A DNA stretch of 14,962 nt from an uncultured bacterium. Lineage in GTDB: Bacteria > Cyanobacteriota > Vampirovibrionia > Gastranaerophilales > Gastranaerophilaceae. Below the pieces are notes generated by a model that did not search any database, was not told the DNA's origin, and saw nothing but the letters and a program-made list of their open reading frames with translations. Within the stretch, counting starts at the first letter, position 1. Each line of letters starts with the position of its first letter. Of this stretch, positions 13,750 to 14,962 are shown in pieces. A program made the translations under genes and the position numbers. The stretch lies in contig CADCPD010000058.1 of the NCBI GenBank assembly GCA_902803265.1, positions 1 to 14,962 of the forward strand. Direction: 5' to 3'.

Positions 13750-14712
13750 ATGAAAGATATCGGAGGCTATTTTGAATTAGATATACCGGAGATTTCTGAA
13801 ATCTATCATAAGGAAGCTTTGGCAATTAATTTTGCTAGGTATGGTTTAACGTATATTATAAATAATTACAACATAAAAGAATTATGGGTACCGTATTATA
13901 CTTGTACTGAAGTTTGGAAAGCTCTTGAAAAAACTCATTGTAAAATAAAATTTTATAATACGGATAAAAATCTGCTTCCAGCTCAAGATTTTTCTCCCGA
14001 TGATTTTATTTTATACACAAATTATTTTGGTATTTGCGCTCAAAACGTAAGAAATTTATGTAAAAAATACAAAAATGTTATCGTGGATAACGCTCAGGCA
14101 TTTTATATGCCACATTGCGGATTTGCGGATATTTATTCTTGCCGAAAATTTTTTGGAGTCCCAGACGGAGGATATGTTTATTGTAATAACTCCAAAAATA
14201 TCAAACTGGAACAGGATAAAAATTCTTATAAAAGATTTTCTCATTTATTAATGAGAGTGGAAGGTGGTTCCAATTTTGGATATTCAATGTTTAACCAAAC
14301 AGAAAACTCATTTGATTCTTTTGACATAAAACTTATGTCCGAATTAACAACCAAACTTTTAAAATCTTTCGACTATGAAAAAATTAAAAATAATAGATTA
14401 AGTAATTTTAAATATTTATCCGATAGTCTTGACGAATATAATATGTTCAAATTTAATATTACAGAAGAAGATGTTCCTATGTATTATCCGTTTTTAACGG
14501 AAAATAAAGACTTACGTAAAGACTTGATATCAAATCACATATATTTGCAAGAATGTTGGAGAGATATTGAATCAAAATGTTCCCCAAATATGTACGAGAT
14601 GTATTTAAAAAAGAATTTATACTTATTAATTATTGATCAGAGATATAATCTTGATGATATGAAAAAACAAGTAAATATTATTAAAAAGCATCTTAATACT
14701 GGATATATTTAG
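13750..14712 (+). CDS. Short DegT-like PLP-dependent aminotransferase
   Basis: The 320-residue product resembles a pared-down DegT/DnrJ/EryC1/StrS sugar aminotransferase. FARYGLTYII (28-37) and KELWVPYYTCTEVW (43-56) form the cofactor phosphate/substrate entry region. FILYTNYFGI and VIVDNAQAFY (110-119) supply the Asp (D113) that pairs with the pyridine nitrogen and Q116. YSCRKFFGVPDGGYVY (129-144) contains K133, in the place of the PLP-binding lysine. Full DegT enzymes are about 360-400 residues and read EDAAQ and usually a T-K pair, so this is a diverged or separate subfamily. Next to the ketoisomerase it most likely aminates the 3-keto sugar, but activity is not certain. An AAGGA 9 nt before the ATG sets the start. 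The ketoisomerase stop is 21 nt upstream. Confidence 0.68.
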   Translation: MKDIGGYFELDIPEISEIYHKEALAINFARYGLTYIINNYNIKELWVPYYTCTEVWKALEKTHCKIKFYNTDKNLLPAQDFSPDDFILYTNYFGICAQNVRNLCKKYKNVIVDNAQAFYMPHCGFADIYSCRKFFGVPDGGYVYCNNSKNIKLEQDKNSYKRFSHLLMRVEGGSNFGYSMFNQTENSFDSFDIKLMSELTTKLLKSFDYEKIKNNRLSNFKYLSDSLDEYNMFKFNITEEDVPMYYPFLTENKDLRKDLISNHIYLQECWRDIESKCSPNMYEMYLKKNLYLLIIDQRYNLDDMKKQVNIIKKHLNTGYI

Positions 14713-14735
14713 CCGTTTATTATATATCGGTTATG

Positions 14736-14741
14736 TATAAA
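14736..14741 (+). promoter_or_regulatory. Possible internal -10 before the last glycosyltransferase
   Basis: TATAAA preceded by TATG lies in the 48-nt gap after the aminotransferase. An AGGA at 14749-14752 then serves as the ribosome site for ATG 14761. It may let the last gene be transcribed separately; no -35 is evident. Confidence 0.25.
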
Positions 14742-14760
14742 AAGATTTAGGATAAAGATT

Positions 14761-14962
14761 ATGTTAAAAATTTCGCTTGTTGTAACTTGTTTTAACCATG
14801 AAAAATATATAGATTTTCATATAAATAGTATTTTGGAACAACATTACGATAATATAGAAATAATATTTGTTGATGATTGTTCATCGGACAACACTGTTGA
14901 AAAGATAAAAAAATATAATGATAACAGAATTAAATTAATTGAACATCCATATAACATGGGAA
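14761..14962 (+). CDS. Family 2 glycosyltransferase, 5' part only, runs off the right edge
   Basis: Sixty-seven codons are visible from the ATG at 14761. They begin MLKISLVVTCFNHEKYIDFH and continue with SILEQHYDNIEIIFVDDCSS and DNTVEKIKKY, ending NMG at the edge. This is the N-terminal nucleotide-binding half of a GT-A family 2 glycosyltransferase (first strand, then FVDDxSxDxT). The catalytic DxD lies beyond the window. The gene has an AGGA ribosome site 8 nt upstream and follows the aminotransferase by 48 nt. By position it might transfer the amino sugar made by the two genes before it. Confidence 0.85.
   Translation, partial: MLKISLVVTCFNHEKYIDFHINSILEQHYDNIEIIFVDDCSSDNTVEKIKKYNDNRIKLIEHPYNMG

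Noticed and set aside
1..14962. CRISPR arrays, tRNA/rRNA genes, insertion sequences
   Set aside because: No regularly spaced repeats, no cloverleaf-like or rRNA-like segments and no transposase frames were noticed on either strand by eye.

Overview
This is an A+T-rich window, dominated by genes for building a cell-surface glycan. Three GT9 (ADP-heptose:LPS heptosyltransferase-type) enzymes point to a Gram-negative envelope with an LPS-like glycolipid. A partial mini-RNase III gene at the left edge points to a lineage that carries MrnC (Firmicutes, Cyanobacteria/Vampirovibrionia, some others). Very low G+C, weak Shine-Dalgarno use and this gene mix would suit a gut Gastranaerophilales-type (Vampirovibrionia) bacterium. 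That assignment is an inference; Fusobacteria or Negativicutes are alternatives.

Layout. 1-291 (-): 5' part of mrnC. 359-805 (+): small secreted Spy/CpxP-like LTxxQ protein, divergent from mrnC. 809-3455 (-): a short nucleotide-sugar dehydrogenase-like protein, a GT2 glycosyltransferase, then a PF11316-type glycosyltransferase with its own consensus promoter. 3456-3783 is noncoding. 3784-4791 (-): a GT9 enzyme. 4958-6070 (+): an orphan MuF-domain protein with an acidic helical middle and a toxin-like C-terminal domain, facing a small membrane protein at 6076-6414 (-). 6554-8190 (+): GT9 plus PIG-L/LmbE deacetylase. 8187-10165 (-): a GT-A-like glycosyltransferase gene broken by one in-frame TGA, then a GT4 enzyme. 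10229-14962 (+): a tight operon of GT9, GT2, GT4, FdtA-type 3,4-ketoisomerase, a short DegT-like aminotransferase and a GT2 running off the right edge.

How it fits together. The ketoisomerase plus aminotransferase pair suggests a 3-amino-3,6-dideoxyhexose, made from a dTDP-4-keto sugar whose upstream enzymes are not in the window. The GT9, GT2 and GT4 enzymes would add this and other sugars to a surface glycan, and the PIG-L protein could deacetylate an N-acetylhexosamine in it.

Main points for a second look: (1) an in-frame TGA with 74 sense codons intact behind it; (2) several first-of-transcript genes with a -10-like box only 6-8 nt before ATG, suggesting leaderless mRNAs; (3) the orphan MuF/toxin-like protein facing a membrane protein; (4) a dehydrogenase that stops at a domain boundary; (5) all three convergent gene pairs abutting or overlapping at their stop codons.
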